A stretch of 64,000 nucleotides of DNA, from contig NW_027192194.1 in assembly GCF_041956535.1 (NCBI RefSeq), positions 752,009 through 816,008 of the forward strand. The letters are read 5' to 3'. The DNA comes from Calcarisporiella thermophila CBS 279.70. Lineage: Eukaryota; Calcarisporiellomycota. Below the pieces are notes generated by a model. That model ran no database searches, was not told where the DNA came from, and was given only the letters and a program-made list of their open reading frames with translations. The position numbers and the translations under genes were made by a program. Positions 1-11,912 of this stretch are shown piece by piece (position 1 is the stretch's first letter; each line of letters opens with the position of its first letter).

Positions 1-380
1 CATTTCGGCCAATCAAATTCCATAATCCAAATTTCCTTATATATTTATTGTCTGATTCATTCTGGAAACTCCCATTTCAGATTCGTTCAGCTATAATTTC
101 CATATTTTGATCGGAAACACCTTTCCGCGGGATATTTTGGGATTTCTGAGTCACCAAAGTAGATATCCTGAAGGACTAGTAGGGGGGGATTGTCAAAAAT
201 TCAACACTAGTCTGAGCCAAGCTTGATCTTGTTAGCCAATCCACCATTATCATTATTACCCTTGCCGATTTTCCCCATTGCCACTCTATTGTGAATGGGA
301 AGCGCCCCTTTCCTCTTTGATGAGATAGTTGTCGCTATTCTTGCTCCTCCCTTTTTTCACCTCTTTTTTTCACCCTTTTT

Positions 381-416
381 CTTTCCTCCCCCTCTCTTCT
401 TTCCTCCCCCTCTCTT
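381..416 (+). repeat. Tandem 18-bp CT-rich duplication in 5' leader
   Basis: The unit CTTTCCTCCCCCTCTCTT occurs twice head to tail (381-398 and 399-416), directly upstream of the start codon at 444. Pyrimidine-rich leaders are common just upstream of fungal start codons, so this probably lies in the core promoter or 5' UTR of the regulator gene. No function is claimed. Confidence 0.8.
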
Positions 417-443
417 CTTTAACTCTCTTCAACCAAAACCATC

Positions 444-3400
444 ATGGACTCCCATACCTCGCTAAATAACGACCCTATTGACTCTGAGAGACCCGACAAC
501 ACAAAGAAACGCAAGCGGCTCACACTAGCATGTGATTCCTGCCGCAAGAAAAAGGTTAAATGTGATGGAGGGAAGCCGCATTGTGGCAACTGTCTGCGGT
601 CTAGAGTGCAATGCGTCTACATGCCCTCCAACAAGAAGCGCGGTCCACGCACCGGCTATATCGAACAGCTAGAGAAAAGACTAGAACAAATGGAAAAGCT
701 ATTAAAGCCTCTGCAAAATGGCCAGGGCGATGGCGGAAACGAGGACGGAGCCTCGAATCTGGGGGATCAACAGGATCAGAAACAAATGGATCCATCAAAG
801 GAATCAGAGCGGCCACTTACTCAGGGCTATTACAATGCGCTTACGGAATTTCTACCCGTAGCTGCATCTCCCTCGCATGGCCAAGGCAATGAGCATTCCG
901 CCAACAATAAACCATTCCAAAAAGTTCACGGCACAAGCATACGGATGAATGGCCCATACCAGGTGGAGGAGAGGGAGCAGTCGTCCGACCGATCCGAGGA
1001 GGAGGACGCGGAAATTCAAGAGGAAGAGGAGTCTGTTATTTATTTCGGCTCATCGTCCAGTCTTGCCGACGCAAACCAGGCGAGTTTTTTCCATTTGCGG
1101 ATGCGAGACGTTACCGCTGCCCGGAATTCGCTGCTCTCCTCTGCGGCCAAAGAAGGTGAGCAAGGGCAGGCTCAGGATGGCCAATTCTCTCCTGTGTCCG
1201 CACTCGGCTCTACCAACTCCTCGGAAAGCACCCCACTCTCAATGGTACCCTACGATGGCAGCATCCCGAGGCCAATGCATGGCCTCGACCAATTGCCCCG
1301 GGATCTGGTGGAGGAGTTGGTCGGATACTTCTTCGGCCATATGTGGTCCTCCTTACCTATGCTCCACAAACCCACTTTCATGAAATTGCTTCAGAAGAAT
1401 CGAGTGCAACCCATGCTACTCTATAGCATTTTGGCGCTGTCTGCACGGTGAGTCTCGACCTCTTTATCCCTCTGCATTTGTTGTCATATTCAATGTTTGA
1501 TTCCATCCAGCTTCTCAAAGCGACCCGAATTACGCAAAGAACCCCAATGGACGGCTGGCGAGGCATTCGCCGACCGAGCTCGAGATATGATTGTGGCGTC
1601 GTGGGATCGACCGACCGTGTCTGCTGTTCAAGCAATGCTTATCTTGGGAGTGAATGAAATTGGCTCGGCAAGAGGGCCGAGAGCATGGATGGTATTAGGG
1701 ATGGCCACTAGGTATGTGTTTTTTCATATTTTTTTTCTTTCCAGATGCCATGAATTTTTCTGGAAAATGCGGTGCCTTTGTCTTTTTTTAAGTCCATATT
1801 CATAATCTTTTTCTTTATTTTTTTTTTGGATAGAATGGCGCAGGAACTTGGTATGCATCGCGAGCAGCCCACTAAGAATCGGTTTGTGCGAAAAATGGAC
1901 TGGCTTGAACAAGAAACTCGCCGCCGTTGCTTCTGGGTGTGCTTTTTGCTTGATCGCCTGTCAGCCGCCGCAACCGGCCGCCCCCAAACCATCGATGAGC
2001 GTGACTGCGATTTACTCTTGCCGACGGATGACGAAGACTATGAGATGGAGCGGCCAGTGGTGACGGAGCGCTTGAACGCTAATGAAGAGGAAGGCGAGGG
2101 TGAGATCGTTCGCTCGCGGCGCAAAAGTAGTGGAAACCTGACCACCCTGAGTCGTCTCGCGTATCTTGTGCGCATTACAGCTCTTCTAGGCAGAGTGGTC
2201 CAATTTGTCAACCGCGATCTGCCGATCACTTCTCATGCCTACCTGGCCGAGCTGACGAAATTGGATGCCTCCATTTCTTCCTGGCAACTGTCACTTCCGG
2301 ACCATCTCCGATTAAAGGAAGAGAACTTTGATTCTGAAATTGCACGCGGGCAAGGCTGCTTTATCTTGATGCACCTGTTTTACCACACAGTCATCATTCT
2401 CCTCCATCGGCGCTATCTTCACGCCAAGCCCGAGGATAAGAAAATACTGAGTACCCTCGCGGAGACCTCGGCGGAAAACTGTATCCGCTCCGCCAATGCC
2501 CTTGTCGACCTAGTATGGAGTCTCAACATTGAGAATCTCTACGGGATCGCATCCTACGCATCGAATTGCTTGTATGTAGCCTGCTCAATCCACATCCAGA
2601 ACGTGTTCTCACCGAATCCCGCCGTGGCCGAGCGCTGCCGCGAATCGGTTGAACGCTCCATGGTGCTGCTCGACCGCATGAAGTCTTTTTGGGGGATGAC
2701 CGCGAAGATTCTGGCATTGGTCCGAGATACGTATGAGATGCACTGCAAGGTGTCGGAGTGGCAGCAGAAAAACCAGGGGCAAGATTCAGGGGCAAACTCA
2801 GCTCCGCCTAATATGCAAGGAGGTTGCCCGACTCTCTTCCCGATGCCCGGAGATATTTCCATAGCAGCCTGCAGAGCAGACCTCCTAAGTACCAACTGTC
2901 CGAGCAAGGCCACGGATTCAGACTTCGTGACGAGCTCTTCCCCCAACTCAACCAGCTACTCTATACCATCGTCCCAGACAACTGACCCTCCCTCGAGCTC
3001 CCCTGCAATGCAAATGGATATGCTCTATAGGACAGGCGCCGACCCGATGCAGCCGTCGGTTCAAAACCTCCCCTCCTCCTCCACTGGAAGCTCCACAGAT
3101 ACTACCGGGTCCAGCCTCACTACTACAGGAATGTTTGACCAGTCATTCTCCCTCCCCATCTCCAACTCCCTGCTCACCTCACTGACATCCAATGGTGCCT
3201 TCGGCACGGATGAAAACGTGATCAACGACTATGGGCTTTGGAATGGAACATTGTTTGGGTTGCCCGCGCGGCCGAGCTTCAGCCCTTCTCTGCTCTCGAA
3301 CCTGAATCTCAATCCTTTCGCGGACCTCTCGCTTCGCCCTCCGTACTTTGTCCCACCCCTTTTGGAGAATGAGCGCGGAAGTGAGCAGCAACAGCAACAG

Positions 3401-3565
3401 CAACAGCAACATTTGTCTCCGCAATCACAACATCAACAACCTCAACACTCACTACAACTGCAGCACAACAACCCTGAGCAAGAAGCTATTCTCCGTGAAG
3501 AGAGAATAGGAAGTTTCACCAATTGGCTTCAAAGCTCAACCGTTGGATTTGGAGATTTCTCATGA
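444..3565 (+). CDS. Zn2Cys6 transcription factor with fungal-specific TF domain
   Basis: Nuclear DNA-binding regulator. Exons 444-1447, 1511-1711 and 1834-3565 join in frame to 978 residues. Residues 30-57 hold the binuclear zinc cluster C30-x2-C33-x6-C40-x6-C47-x2-C50-x6-C57. A basic linker and a short coiled-coil (QLEKRLEQMEKLL) follow, as expected for dimer-forming members. An acidic stretch (near 990-1040) precedes the middle-homology domain (DELVGYFF-like helix, then LLYSILALSAR across intron 1). That domain continues in exon 3 with RRRCFWVCFLLDRLSA, the typical signature. The C-terminal third is Ser/Thr/Pro-rich and ends with a polyglutamine run near 3386-3412. The layout resembles XlnR/Gal4-class activators; the target genes cannot be told from sequence. 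It is convergent with the minus-strand gene ending at 4438. Confidence 0.9.
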
Positions 3566-4437
3566 TATAAGAGGGGTCTGTTTGTATATAGTATTTTTTT
3601 TATTAAATCCTCATCTGGCATGTCCACTATTGTTTACGTGTTTTTCTTTGTTTTTTTTCTTCACTTTTCTTTCTCCTCCGTGCCCATATAATTTTTTTTT
3701 CGCCCCCTCTATTTATCAAGTATTTATTCTTGTTTCCCGTCCGATAAAATTGTTTATCTTCTCGATTGTAGGCATTACTAATACTATCATTATGATGTTG
3801 CGCGTTGATATAAGAAAATGGACAATGTGAGTTCAAATGAAAAAGAAAAAAAAAAGTGAGCCTTATAAAGATTAGAAAGAGAAATAATACATGCTACATC
3901 CCAAGATAAATAATAAATATTAACAAGTATATACAGCACAATTCGTTCAATGCATGACGAGTAAAAAAAAAAGGAGAAAGCAATAAGAAATGGGATGGAG
4001 GGGGGCGGGCCAAGGAGACTACTCATCGGGATGTTCCCAGATAACTTCGAGAGCAGAGGACTTTCTTCTCAGCCTCCGCCGGAGAGAGCGAATCTGTGTG
4101 GGCCACTGGGGTGGGGACGCAGTGAAGTAGCTTGGGTAGCATTCGGTGAAGCGAGGAGAGCAAATGTTCAACATGGCGATGTGGTGAGAAAGAGGAGGGA
4201 GATGCGTGACATAAAAAGAAAACGAGTTGGGGAGGGACAAGAAAAAAAAATAGGAGAATGAACTGGAAAAAAAACCGATATGCTATGATGCTGTACCCCC
4301 CAATTCGCCTCATTCATTTTGCCACCAACCGTTCCTTGGCGTGACCGAATAAGCCTCATTAGGGAAGGGGAAAGTGTCATCGGCAGGCTTTCCCCACTTT
4401 TTGGCCTCCAATTTTACTAATATAAATTTATCCAAAG
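3566..4437. other. Convergent intergenic region, no gene seen
   Basis: AT-rich and A/T-homopolymer-rich DNA between two convergent genes. It probably holds both 3' UTRs. Short open frames here are low-complexity and have no recognisable domain. Confidence 0.6.
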
Positions 4438-5549
4438 CTAAAAGTCTAGGCTGATAATGCGAAGATGATTAATCGCGATGACAAAGTAGGACAGGGTGGT
4501 GAGGAAGATAAAGAAGACGTGCGCGTGGTAGAATTTGCACCTAAGGGTGGAGAAAGTCGGGTGAGAGGGCGCATTGGAAACTTTGGAGTCTGCCTAGTGA
4601 TAGGCGAGAAATTACCATTGGCTGTAAGTATCCGCAGGGCAAGGATATTTCGCTATGAGAATAAACCCAAGTAGGAACCATAGGATCCCAATCGCCAGGT
4701 CAAGGACAAACGTCGCAATAGACACCGGATTACTCTGATCGTGGCCCTTGAGACGCAGCGGGAAGCTCACCAGAATATAGACAATGGAAAGTATACTTGC
4801 GACATATACCACATAGATGATGATCGGGTTATCGAATGGAACTTCCTCCCCCGAAGCCTTTGCGGTTGCAGTTAAGCACCCGAATGAATGAGAGGGAACA
4901 ACAAAATAAAGCTAGGGTTAAAAGTGGGGCTTACCGGACTGGCTCCCAGCAAAAATCCAAAGGCACTGGCACTGCCAAAGAGCCCGATTAGACGCATAAT
5001 GATCCACAGCCCCCCCTGCCAACCCCTCCATCCCAGTGGCCTTAATGTCAGCTGGCCGCGGCCATTCTTTGGCGTGTCCGGGGATATGTCCGTCTCCTTG
5101 GCTTTTTCTTGCTGAGCCTGCGGAGATGGTTCCATGCTCACTTCATAAGAGTCCTCCTGCATGAAATCCCGCTTGCTCTCGTCCATATACTCCAAATCAT
5201 TCGCCGGTTGTATATGTAATGCAATCGGCAGAGAATATCTCTTCAACTGTTGCTGGGGAGGAGGAGCGGTCGCAAAATCAGAAAAAATAGGAGGAGAATC
5301 TTCCAAGATAGTCACTGGACGCGGACGTAATGGAGAGGTTTGCGCACGTGTAGGGATAGGGGGAAAAGGGGAGGGCGGGCGAGGAGGAAGAAAATCCTTA
5401 TGATCAGGCATTCGCATTCTAAAATGAGGGGAAGGGGGAGCTTGGGTTCCCTGCCGCAGCTGAGAATAACGAAGCGGCGGTAGAGAATGTGGGTTCATTT
5501 CGAGAATGTAAGGGAGAAAAAATATAGGTGAGCCTATGTAGTGATGCAA
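4438..5549 (-). CDS. Four-helix membrane protein, MARVEL-like
   Basis: Exons complement(4438-4540, 4616-4857, 4935-5549) join in frame to 319 residues; a later in-frame ATG at 5498 would give about 302. The N-terminal ~175 residues are Pro/Ser-rich and probably cytosolic. Four hydrophobic segments follow: GLWIIMRLIGLFG (end of exon 1), IIIYVVYVASILSIVYILV and DLAIGILWFLLGFILIA (exon 2), then VFFIFLTTLSYFVIAIN (exon 3). A helix 1 - helix 2 - helix 3 - loop with Cys - helix 4 plan with short loops is typical of the MARVEL membrane-organising fold, but sequence identity to named members is not evident. The last exon was found by searching past the apparent stop at 4612. The splice at 4615/4541 restores frame and supplies the fourth helix, which supports the model. 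Confidence 0.72.
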
Positions 5550-6011
5550 AGTTTGAGGAAGAGTGCAAGGTCAAGGTATTTTCTCAAGGTAATTTCAGGA
5601 ATTAGAGTCGGGATGGGTTCATCTCAACTTTTTTTTTGCGGGGGGTTTCGTTTCCTATTTCACACGTTGCTTTATTTCCATATTACATTTAAACAAACAA
5701 AAAAGCATACAGAAGTAAGGGGTTGCTAACAATCCCAGGAACAAGGGCATTCGAGAAAGCATCAAGGGGGGAAGGGGGTCCTGTCACGATCACATGTCCA
5801 TCCCAATCGGTTGTGGCTTACTCTTCGGGCATTATTAGGTTTAGCGTGAAAGAGCCCTTGAATGCGCCCACACCTCAACACTGCTTCAAATCGAGAAATA
5901 ACGGTAGGCGTCACCCATTAGAGGACGCCAAATGGCAGCACATATAAATATGCTGGAACGGATCTGCAATTTGTGGTTAGAATATCTTCACGACGAACAA
6001 CTATCTTAACA
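5550..6011. promoter_or_regulatory. Divergent promoter region with AGGGG-type motifs
   Basis: This 460-bp interval separates the minus-strand MARVEL-like gene from the plus-strand CsbD-like gene. Several AGGGG/CCCCT-like words occur near 5718-5782. In yeast such words (STRE) bind Msn2/4, and CsbD proteins are stress-linked, so a stress-response promoter is plausible. This is inference only. Confidence 0.3.
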
Positions 6012-6644
6012 ATGGAGCAAAAATCGAACCTTCACCCCAGAGACGACGCTACGACTGGATTCACTACTGCAGGCACCAGGGCCTCTGGTGCAGCACCCGT
6101 TGGTGGCGGAAATATTGAGGTAGGGTTAATGCTGCGCATCTCTTTCCATAAACGGAAAACCCGGTATTGATATATCAATATCCTCTATTTACAGACCGCT
6201 GGTCGCGTCAACCAGCCAGGAATGACCGGACATACCGGCGGCACCACAGGCTTCACCGGTCACCAAAATGAACCCTTACTGCAGCAAACCGCAGGAGGGA
6301 CATATGAACAGGGTGCAACGCATCCAGCCTACGGCCAAGGCCACCACACGGGCACTACAGGTGGTGCTGGTGTTGGCCCTATGGGCGAGAACCTTGGAGG
6401 AGCCGCCCCAGGACAAGGCACCCATGGAACTGGTCCTTACACGGGCCGTAGCCCCCACGATGTTTCTGCAACCTCCGATGTAGATCCTCGACATGCGAGC
6501 AGAGCAGGAGGAATGATGGAAAAATTAAAAGGTTCGGTGCAGGAGGGGGCCGGCAAACTAACCGGAAACCAAAATCTGAAGGCGCGCGGTGCGGAGCACA
6601 AGGTCCAAGGCGAAACTGAGGCAGAAATGGCCAAGCGAAAGTGA
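6012..6644 (+). CDS. CsbD-like stress-response protein
   Basis: Exons 6012-6119 and 6195-6644 give 185 residues. The start at 6012 is the first ATG in frame after the upstream stops. The first ~125 residues are Gly/Thr/His-rich, low complexity and probably disordered. The C-terminal ~45 residues contain MEKLKGSVQEGAGKLTGN followed by KARGAEHKVQGETE, the classic CsbD repeat signature (K-G..-x-E..G-K-T-G-x..K-G..xx-G). Fungal CsbD proteins are small, hydrophilic and often induced by stress or in spores; the molecular role is unknown. No signal peptide or membrane segment is seen. Confidence 0.85.
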
Positions 6645-7163
6645 AATGGAAGATGAAACTTTTCATCTATTTCAATCGCAATGTATCAATTGCACATTTT
6701 TTTCTTTGACGGTTATGTTATGAGATCTTCTTTTGTATAACTTTTGCATATTTCCGTATATTGAAGACTTGAAGTAAATATCAGTTGGACTAAGTGTAAA
6801 AACAGCCTTCACTCAAGTTTTTCTCTACTTTCGCATTTGTCTTCTCCAAAGTGTAGTACATTTAGGGAGGGTTCCTGTAAAGCTTAGGTCGAAATATAAG
6901 TGAGTAAACGAATCTCGGCAGGACATGAAGAGTGGGAAGTAACTTAAAAAAAAAGATATCTTTATCAAGTTTGGCTTTGCCAAATTCTGGTTGGCTAGAC
7001 CTAACCTTTCATTTATTGTGCAATCCCCTCCCCTAAGCTCTCTCAAAATATCCCCGATCTCGGTAAATCTGACGCTAAGCCACACCGTTTTTTAGAAATA
7101 ACTGTAACTTCAAATTTACCCTAACATGATATTAGCCATATTATCTTGATCAAAAATTTGAGC
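6645..7163. other. Intergenic, no gene seen
   Basis: AT-rich spacer with no convincing coding frame. It holds the 3' UTR of the CsbD gene and the promoter of the F-box gene. Confidence 0.6.
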
Positions 7164-7999
7164 ATGGCAGCTCTTCAATCCCTTCCTGCAGAACTGTTAC
7201 ATGACATTTTTACCCACTTGGATTGCCAGCTATCTCTTTCTGAGATCTCCAAGGTTTCTCATCATTTTCGATCGATTGCCCTCCCCATTCTCTACCGTGC
7301 TCCTCAGTTCAAGACGGTGCGTGCATTCAACGCATTTCTGCAAATTCCAGAATCCTTGGGCAGCCTTGTTCGAGAGATAGATTTATCCATGACTCCACAT
7401 CGGTGGCGACTTGTGGACGACACTCACATGGAAAAATTAACACACATTTGCAATAAACTGGAAAGGTAAACCCGAGCTTTATTATGCAAGCACTCACGAC
7501 TTTCTTACCATCCTCGTATCCATTTATCTCATGAATTATGTTAGAGTGGATTTCGGATACACTAAAATAACCGATTTGGGAGTCCAACTTCTTTGCATTA
7601 CCAACGGAATGACCCTTCGAAGTCTCACCGTCTCACAATGCCCAAAATTAACCGACGAATTCATGTTTGCAATTGCCGAATCCTGCAAAAACCTAGAGCA
7701 ACTAGACATTTCAGAGACCCGAGTAACTGATGACGGGCTTATGCCAGTAGCAAGTAGAGGGCAACTGCGCTGGCTGAGTATAGCCCATTGCGACATCGAT
7801 GAGGGTGTCCGGTTACTACGCACTCTCTGTCCGAATCTTGACTATCTCGACAAGCACGGGGTCTATTACAGTAAGTCGCCAAACTCAGGATGATCCAATT
7901 TAGGATGAAGCGGTTGAATAGGGTGGATGTGTAAATAACATTTTATTATCAGTAGGCTCGGATATAGAAGACGAAGAATCCGACGAAGGTTCCACTTAG
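7164..7999 (+). CDS. F-box / leucine-rich repeat protein
   Basis: Exons 7164-7465, 7545-7870 and 7953-7999 (or 7956-7999, a one-codon acceptor choice) join in frame to about 224 residues. Residues 4-45 (LQSLPAELLHDIFTHLD... HFRSIALPILYR) form an F-box, the Skp1-binding module of SCF ubiquitin ligases. Exon 2 encodes leucine-rich repeats of the AMN1/FBXL cysteine-containing type (LRSLTVSQCPKLTD, LEQLDISETRVTDDGL, LRWLSIAHC). The tail is acidic (DIEDEESDEGST). The likely role is substrate recognition in an SCF complex; the substrate cannot be inferred. It is shorter than most FBXL proteins, with about five repeats, but nothing in the sequence suggests truncation. Confidence 0.8.
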
Positions 8000-9675
8000 A
8001 TCGTTGGAAAATTGATATAGCAATCACTTGGCTCTACTCCAAGTGAATATGATTGTATAATTCTCGCTATAAATTGTGCGCGAAGCCGACTACGGAGCCG
8101 AAGCAAGCCCCCACTTGGCTCTTTACGTCTTGCTAGACAAGGAACCCGTACGCATTTCGACCAAGGCTTTGGCGTTTGTGTTCAGGCCTATTTGTAACTT
8201 TTTATTCCCTATTAAACACTATTTTAGTCTTATATCATGTTTGGGATCTTGAAGAATAGAATATATCTCCCAATAACACTGGGATTACCACTTTGAAACG
8301 CTTAGGCTGTATTAATTTGGAGGATCTAGGTCTCTGACTAAAATTTTGAGGCGATTTTGCCAGAACAAAACTATTTTATAAAAACGTGGAAATGGGGTTT
8401 GCGTGCTCAAGTGCCCGCACGAAGCCGTTGCTTTATCCTTATATATAACCGTGTAGTTGCTCATTTTAACTTTGATAGTCACTGATCGAGTAACCGGTAA
8501 ATTGGTATTTCACAGGGTTGATTCTCATACTCTAGCTATATTTTTAACAGAGATGTAAAGACTCCTAAGGCTGTTTATGAAATCTTCCGCGCATCAACGC
8601 ATAGGCCTAGCCACATGAGCGCTAAACCTATTAAAGCTGCTGCCGTGCACTCGGGGCTTTCAACATTTCTAATAGATTCAGTATAACATGTCCACGACTG
8701 TTGGCCTAAGGCTTCATTATTTGCCTGTAAGCGAAGGATATAGAGATCGCTTAAACAACGCGATAGTAGTCATCTCGCATCTTCAAAAAGAAATGTAGAG
8801 TACTTTAGCCACGATATAGCTTGTTTTCATTTTTCATGGCAAATCAGGATTAATCCATCATCAATCCATCAAACAGAGCTTTGCATAAAACATAATGGAA
8901 CTCTACTCCCTGGGCAAAAGTCATTCTGATAATTATCTTTTCAGGATAAAAAAGGAATAGGGTACTGGGTTCCAGGGATATCACTTTTAAAAACACGGCT
9001 GGATTGGAGCAATGTATACAAAGCGGGCAATCAGTGATGAGCCGGGATCCTATTGGGAAACCTGATAAGCGTCATTTCTAGACCTTTGTCGACGATTGCC
9101 TGCTCCAGTGTGATGAATAATCTGCCTTTTAAGAGAATGAAGAATTACGTCTGTCAAAATTAAGGAACTGAAACCGTTTTCTTATGCGACGTCAAATCTT
9201 CTCCCGAAAAGGCACTAATCAATTGCCTGATGCAGCGACGGGATGGTGAATCTGTACTGATGAAAGGATCCCACCCAGAACTGCCATTGGCCCTCCAAGC
9301 CGCGAAATAATGATCCTACATTGAATCAATTCATTTTTAATACACCTATTTTCTTTACATTTCATTTACTCCCTAATAAAGAAGGGCATCCCTGCCGTTC
9401 TGAATTGGCAGATGTAGCTATAATTGTATCCTCTCTCTTTTTTCTCGCCTCCTTTGTTTTTTTTGTTTTTCTTATTTTTTTTTGTTTTCTGTCAAGGTCA
9501 GCAAAGTCGTGTGCCATTCTTTCTTTCCTTAAGGTAAACATTATACTACAATGGCACCTTTTGAGAGCCTCTCGTGAAGTTGTGACCTTAGTTTCTCAAT
9601 AGACCTACCCTAATAACCAACAATTAAAGCATAAATTCCCTGCGCTTAATGCCTTGTGTTTAACCTTCAACCATC
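8000..9675. other. 1.7-kb intergenic stretch, no gene seen
   Basis: I find no open frame with domain character and no clear RNA gene. The last ~250 bp are T-rich (9430-9490) and act as a plausible promoter/5' UTR for the following gene. A missing upstream signal-peptide exon of that gene could lie here, but none can be demonstrated. Confidence 0.5.
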
Positions 9676-11538
9676 ATGTCCTTGCTCTTCCTCCCTTTGA
9701 ATCCACTCGACCATCATGATACCGACCCTCCTCCCACCCATCCACCAAAACCCGAGGTTGCCGACCCACCGCAAAAGCCGGCAAACTCGGATCCAGTCCA
9801 GAACCACCATTTCCCAGGAGTTTTACCTCCAGCCACGCCCCCTCATCCTGCCCCTGCACCGGTTCCTAATTCATCTATACCCACACAAGATAAACCTGAG
9901 AAGTCGAAGCCTAAGCAAGTAGAGGACAGCTCTGCGCCCAAGAAAGACGAGAAAAAAGATCCACAGCCAAAGTACACTTCAAATGATGGCGGGGTTAAAG
10001 GAGAGAGTAATGGCGGAGCAAAAGAAAATAACAAAGGGGAGGGAAACAACAGTGGAGAAAAGAATAGCGGAGTCACAGGAGATAGCGGTGAAGGAGGACA
10101 AACAGTGTTGAGGGATCCTTTGCAAGCTTCTTCATATACACCCGCTCCAACATTTCCGAAGCACACAGAAAAAAGTACGCCCATTGTCTCTGATATCAAT
10201 CCGGCGTCCGTCCCGATAACCACCACCGTGGGATCACAGTATCCCGTCGCAACCCATAACTGCAATCAAAACACCAATGATTCCTCTACTAACTGCTTAG
10301 GCGGCACCAAGTCCTGCGACCCTCAAAATGACTCATGCATGACCAAGCTGATGAGCGGAGAGCAGTGTATCTCCAATACTCAGTGCCTTTCAGGGTTTTG
10401 TGACATCAGAGGAGTGTGTGCTGAATATTCTCAGCAGGGATCTGGGGCAGGAACAACATCGGCTGCTACCGCAGGCATGATTGCGGGGGTGGTATTTGGT
10501 GTCTTATTAATAGTGGGGTTACTAGTGTTTGCTCTAGTGCAGGGTCTCCGCCGAAAAAATTCACAGAAAGATGAGAAAATGCGAAGCGATTCGGCAATAA
10601 CTAACCCAACCAATCCGGGGTTGAATGGGAAGGAAACGCTGGCAGTGCCTGGACAGGCAATCGACAGGACATCATACATCTCTAATGTGCGTTCATCACA
10701 GACATCCGAAGGATTTTCTAGTGCAATGAAGCGTCTAAGTTGGGTGCTGCCTTGGAATAATGGGGTCAACATAGATCCAGCATATCCTCCAAATAAAAGG
10801 GAGCCTATCTATGGAATACTCACTCGTTATTTTTACAAAATTCGCAATTCTGGGCGATGGTCTTATGGTAGCCGACTACCAAGCCGTGGATTATCAGTGG
10901 ATATGTTTAATGGAATCGTTATAGAGGAGGAGGAGGCAGAGAAGAACCGGGATGTGAACAGAACGGCCCCGACAGTAAGCGTGGCCACAGATGAAGGAGA
11001 AAAGAGATACACAAACGAATTGGACTACCGAGTATCGCGTGGGTATGCATCCACACAGTACACGAGCCAATCGCTGGATGCCGCCTCGATAGACGACGAG
11101 CGAACGCGATCTCACTTTCGTTTCTCCTCTGCACCTGTGCAGACTCTGAGCCGTGGATACGATGGTATCGAGGGTGAATACAGTGCGGATAACATACATA
11201 GATCGTCCCTTGTACGAGATGACCCATATGTTTCACGATATTCATCCGATTTACCCAATCCGTTTGTTCGAATGCTAAGGGAGCAGGCGTCGCCTAACCA
11301 AAAAGACTACAGCGGAAACTCAAATGTACCTTCAATGGTGTACGGAATTCCTCAACAACGATTGGAGAATCAGCTTAATTCATTAAATCCATTTGCGAGC
11401 AGATTGTCTGTCCAGTCCGAAGGGGGTAAACCTATGGCTGCCGATGGCGCGGAGGAGAGTCCTTCATGGGGATCTGAAGAGGGGGCATCATTTATCACGG
11501 TATCATCGGACTTAGATCCTGTAGCACAAGCTAGTTAA
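9676..11538 (+). CDS. Single-pass membrane protein with Cys-rich ectodomain
   Basis: One uninterrupted 620-residue frame. The first ~190 residues are Pro-rich, then Gly/Asn/Lys-rich. Residues ~194-250 form a Cys-rich module (NCNQNTNDSSTNCLGG ... SGEQCISNTQCLSGFCDIR ... VCAEY), like small disulfide-rich extracellular repeats. A glycine-rich transmembrane helix follows (~268-290, MIAGVVFGVLLIVGLLVFAL), then a basic stop-transfer (RRKN). The ~330-residue cytoplasmic tail is Ser/Tyr/Arg-rich and contains repeated NPF/LNPFA words. A cell-surface sensor or wall-anchored protein would fit, as in WSC/Mid2-like architectures, although no WSC domain is present. Oddly, the N-terminus (MSLLFLPLNPLDHHD) is a poor signal peptide. 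An upstream exon may be missing. I do not recognise a named family. Confidence 0.75.
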   Translation: MSLLFLPLNPLDHHDTDPPPTHPPKPEVADPPQKPANSDPVQNHHFPGVLPPATPPHPAPAPVPNSSIPTQDKPEKSKPKQVEDSSAPKKDEKKDPQPKYTSNDGGVKGESNGGAKENNKGEGNNSGEKNSGVTGDSGEGGQTVLRDPLQASSYTPAPTFPKHTEKSTPIVSDINPASVPITTTVGSQYPVATHNCNQNTNDSSTNCLGGTKSCDPQNDSCMTKLMSGEQCISNTQCLSGFCDIRGVCAEYSQQGSGAGTTSAATAGMIAGVVFGVLLIVGLLVFALVQGLRRKNSQKDEKMRSDSAITNPTNPGLNGKETLAVPGQAIDRTSYISNVRSSQTSEGFSSAMKRLSWVLPWNNGVNIDPAYPPNKREPIYGILTRYFYKIRNSGRWSYGSRLPSRGLSVDMFNGIVIEEEEAEKNRDVNRTAPTVSVATDEGEKRYTNELDYRVSRGYASTQYTSQSLDAASIDDERTRSHFRFSSAPVQTLSRGYDGIEGEYSADNIHRSSLVRDDPYVSRYSSDLPNPFVRMLREQASPNQKDYSGNSNVPSMVYGIPQQRLENQLNSLNPFASRLSVQSEGGKPMAADGAEESPSWGSEEGASFITVSSDLDPVAQAS

Positions 11539-11912
11539 GAAAACCATGATATATATTATATGTATCTTTGTCGAAAATTGTATTCTCAACCTACTTTATA
11601 CCCATTCTATACTTGCCTATTCCCTATTTCTTTCCTGCATTTTGGATGTGTGGCTTTTACGAATAATATACTGTTAAAATAAGTTCACGGGCCCTCCAAT
11701 GGAGTTTAAATCAAATTTTCTAAAGATAGTTCCATAATATAGTTTATTTTTACCTGGAAGATTAACTGAGATTCGTATATTTGTTTTATCGTATTAACTC
11801 CTGAGCAATCCATTCTTCGCGTTTAATCTATCCGAAATTTTAGTTTTTGTACTTTTATACCCAAGCTTCCTCTTTGCATTATTTTCGTTCTACGTAGCTT
11901 TGACCCACCCTA
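11539..11912. other. Intergenic spacer
   Basis: A 374-bp AT-rich spacer between two plus-strand genes. Nothing beyond UTR/promoter sequence is recognised. Confidence 0.6.

Noticed and set aside
8087-8170. Possible structured RNA in the 8-9.6 kb spacer
   Set aside because: Only short, unconvincing complementarity; no recognised family.
9843-10265. 140-codon antisense frame opposite the Pro-rich membrane protein
   Set aside because: Low-complexity Phe/Ser/Pro shadow of the Gly/Lys-rich sense frame.
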